From assembly GCA_028752135.1 (NCBI GenBank), contig CP082782.1, forward strand, positions 992,001-1,056,000: a stretch of 64,000 nucleotides of DNA, given 5' to 3'. The notes under the pieces were generated by a model. That model was given only the letters and a program-made list of their open reading frames with translations. It ran no database searches and was not told the origin of the DNA. This document shows, piece by piece, positions 63,041-64,000 of this stretch (position 1 is its first letter; each line of letters opens with the position of its first letter). The position numbers were made by a program, and so were the translations under genes. This DNA comes from Ehrlichia sp028752135 (lineage in GTDB: Bacteria > Pseudomonadota > Alphaproteobacteria > Rickettsiales > Anaplasmataceae).

Positions 63041-63818
63041 ATGTATAATATTCCGTAGGTTAAATTCATTCAGTCAGTTAATCAAAAATTAATTAAATAA
63101 TATCAACGGATATGCAAGAATTTTTCTAAAACATATACTCAGCACACAATGTACATATGTATATACATTATATTAGACAAAATATTAACAACAAAAATAT
63201 TTATTACTAAACATCATCACATATTTCTAACTAAATAGTTGATTGTGATAATCTATATACTAACTATTTAATACATTACAAAACATCAATATTTGATCTT
63301 TCACAAAAATTTCACATTTGATAATATCTCCAAAGTATTCCATAAGAACACTTTATAACTAACATATCGCGTCAAAACAATAAACACAATACCACTCAAC
63401 TAATAGGCACTTACATAAGCAATTTGCACATATTGCACGTAATTTACATTATTAAACAAACAATGCCGATTCAATAAATTAAACTTAACACATTTTCACT
63501 TGTTATTAAAATCACAAACATATTATCAATTAATTAATAATATGTTTTATTTATCACAATAAATACCCTGTTATTCTACAAAAGACAATAGAATTATCAT
63601 AAAATTAATACAATATAAAATAAAGTTTATATGATGAATCATGCTAAAAATTGTTAGATATTTTCATATAACTTAAAAAAAATAGCATTGACTAAGCTTT
63701 TAAGTTAGGTATATCGCCTTATAATGTAGCAAGATTTTATACTTTCATTTTTCTCTTGACTTAAGATAATTTTAAGCAATGATCTTCATAATCTTGTTCT
63801 AATAACAGTTGAGGCTTT
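63041..63818. other. AT-rich spacer upstream of the Pal-type gene
   Basis: About 780 bases between two divergent genes. TTGACT at 63756-63761 and TATAAT near 63719-63724 occur but are not at a normal promoter distance from each other. No gene or RNA is seen. TGAGG (63810-63814) precedes the Pal start. Confidence 0.45.
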
Positions 63819-64000
63819 ATGAAATATAAGTTAATATTTACGAAATTCATACTACTATCCTTAATTTTAAGTGGTTGCATACATAATAATCATGTTCCAC
63901 TAGTAAATGCTAATCATGTATTTTCTAATATGAAAACTATTGAAAAAATATATTTTGACTTTGGAAAAGCAACAATAAAAGATTCTGATAAAGCAATACT
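63819..64000 (+). CDS. pal: Peptidoglycan-associated lipoprotein Pal (5' part, cut by window end)
   Basis: Only the first 60 codons are present. The N-terminus has basic residues, a hydrophobic stretch FILLSLILSGC (a lipobox with Cys near 20), then KIYFDFGKATIKDSDKAIL, the start of the OmpA-like C-terminal domain (YFDFGK... as in Pal). Pal bridges outer membrane and peptidoglycan in the Tol-Pal system. It has a good ribosome binding site, TGAGG. The call is likely but rests on a partial sequence; another OmpA-family lipoprotein is possible. Confidence 0.8.
   Translation, partial: MKYKLIFTKFILLSLILSGCIHNNHVPLVNANHVFSNMKTIEKIYFDFGKATIKDSDKAI

Noticed and set aside
63680..63818. Promoter for the Pal-type gene
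   Set aside because: TTGACT near 63689 and TATAAT near 63719 are about 26 bases apart, and TTGACT at 63756 has no good -10 at 16-18 bases, so no pair could be supported.
1..64000. CRISPR array, insertion sequence or rRNA operon
   Set aside because: No regularly spaced short repeats, no transposase frames with terminal repeats and no conserved rRNA sequence were seen.

Overview
The window is about 64 kb of very AT-rich bacterial DNA with long gene-poor spacers and housekeeping genes in short runs. The order sodB-virB3-virB4-four virB6 paralogues, together with GTA-derived, dut, ispH, pccA and Pal-type lipoprotein genes, points to an obligate intracellular alphaproteobacterium of the family Anaplasmataceae, most likely genus Ehrlichia. 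I cannot fix the species from the sequence alone.

Layout. 1-3.1 kb, + strand: ispH, dut (no ordinary start codon; ATT with a Shine-Dalgarno is the best start) and a lone gene-transfer-agent tail-type gene. 3.1-21.6 kb, - strand, read right to left: sodB, virB3, virB4, virB6-1, -2, -3, -4, the inner-membrane part of a type IV secretion system. Three of the four VirB6 proteins carry lipoprotein signals. VirB6-3 and VirB6-4 have long acidic, repeat-bearing tails, and virB6-4 is broken by a frameshift. 21.8-24.9 kb: pstA, tRNA-Arg(CCG), lipA. 25.3-30.8 kb: a cluster of unrecognised genes, three of which look like one gene of about 1,390 codons cut at two A7 runs. 31-36 kb: pccA, rluD, lysA. 37-47.6 kb: rpmB, priA (frameshifted at another A7 run), a C26 amidotransferase-like gene, hemD, an M24 aminopeptidase, a membrane-anchored aspartic protease, a PolB-type exonuclease and era. 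48.5-58.8 kb: ffh with an overlapping MrpD-like gene, a COQ10-like gene, a 6S-like RNA candidate, dnaK, an RNase E/G gene and five small Mrp antiporter genes. 59.5-63 kb: tkt and an M32 carboxypeptidase homologue that has lost its zinc motif. 63.8 kb to the edge: the start of a Pal-type lipoprotein gene.

How it fits together. The virB block builds the secretion channel and its ATPase, and sits behind superoxide dismutase, as known for E. chaffeensis. The rest supplies isoprenoid, lipoate, haem, diaminopimelate and pentose-phosphate steps, translation and protein targeting, RNA decay, chaperoning and Na+/H+ exchange.

The most unusual signals are four single-base frame breaks (three at A7 runs), the ATT-start dut, the tandem-repeat tails of VirB6-3/-4, the dead M32 enzyme and a compact structured RNA next to dnaK. 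All family calls come from reading motifs by eye; no database search was run.
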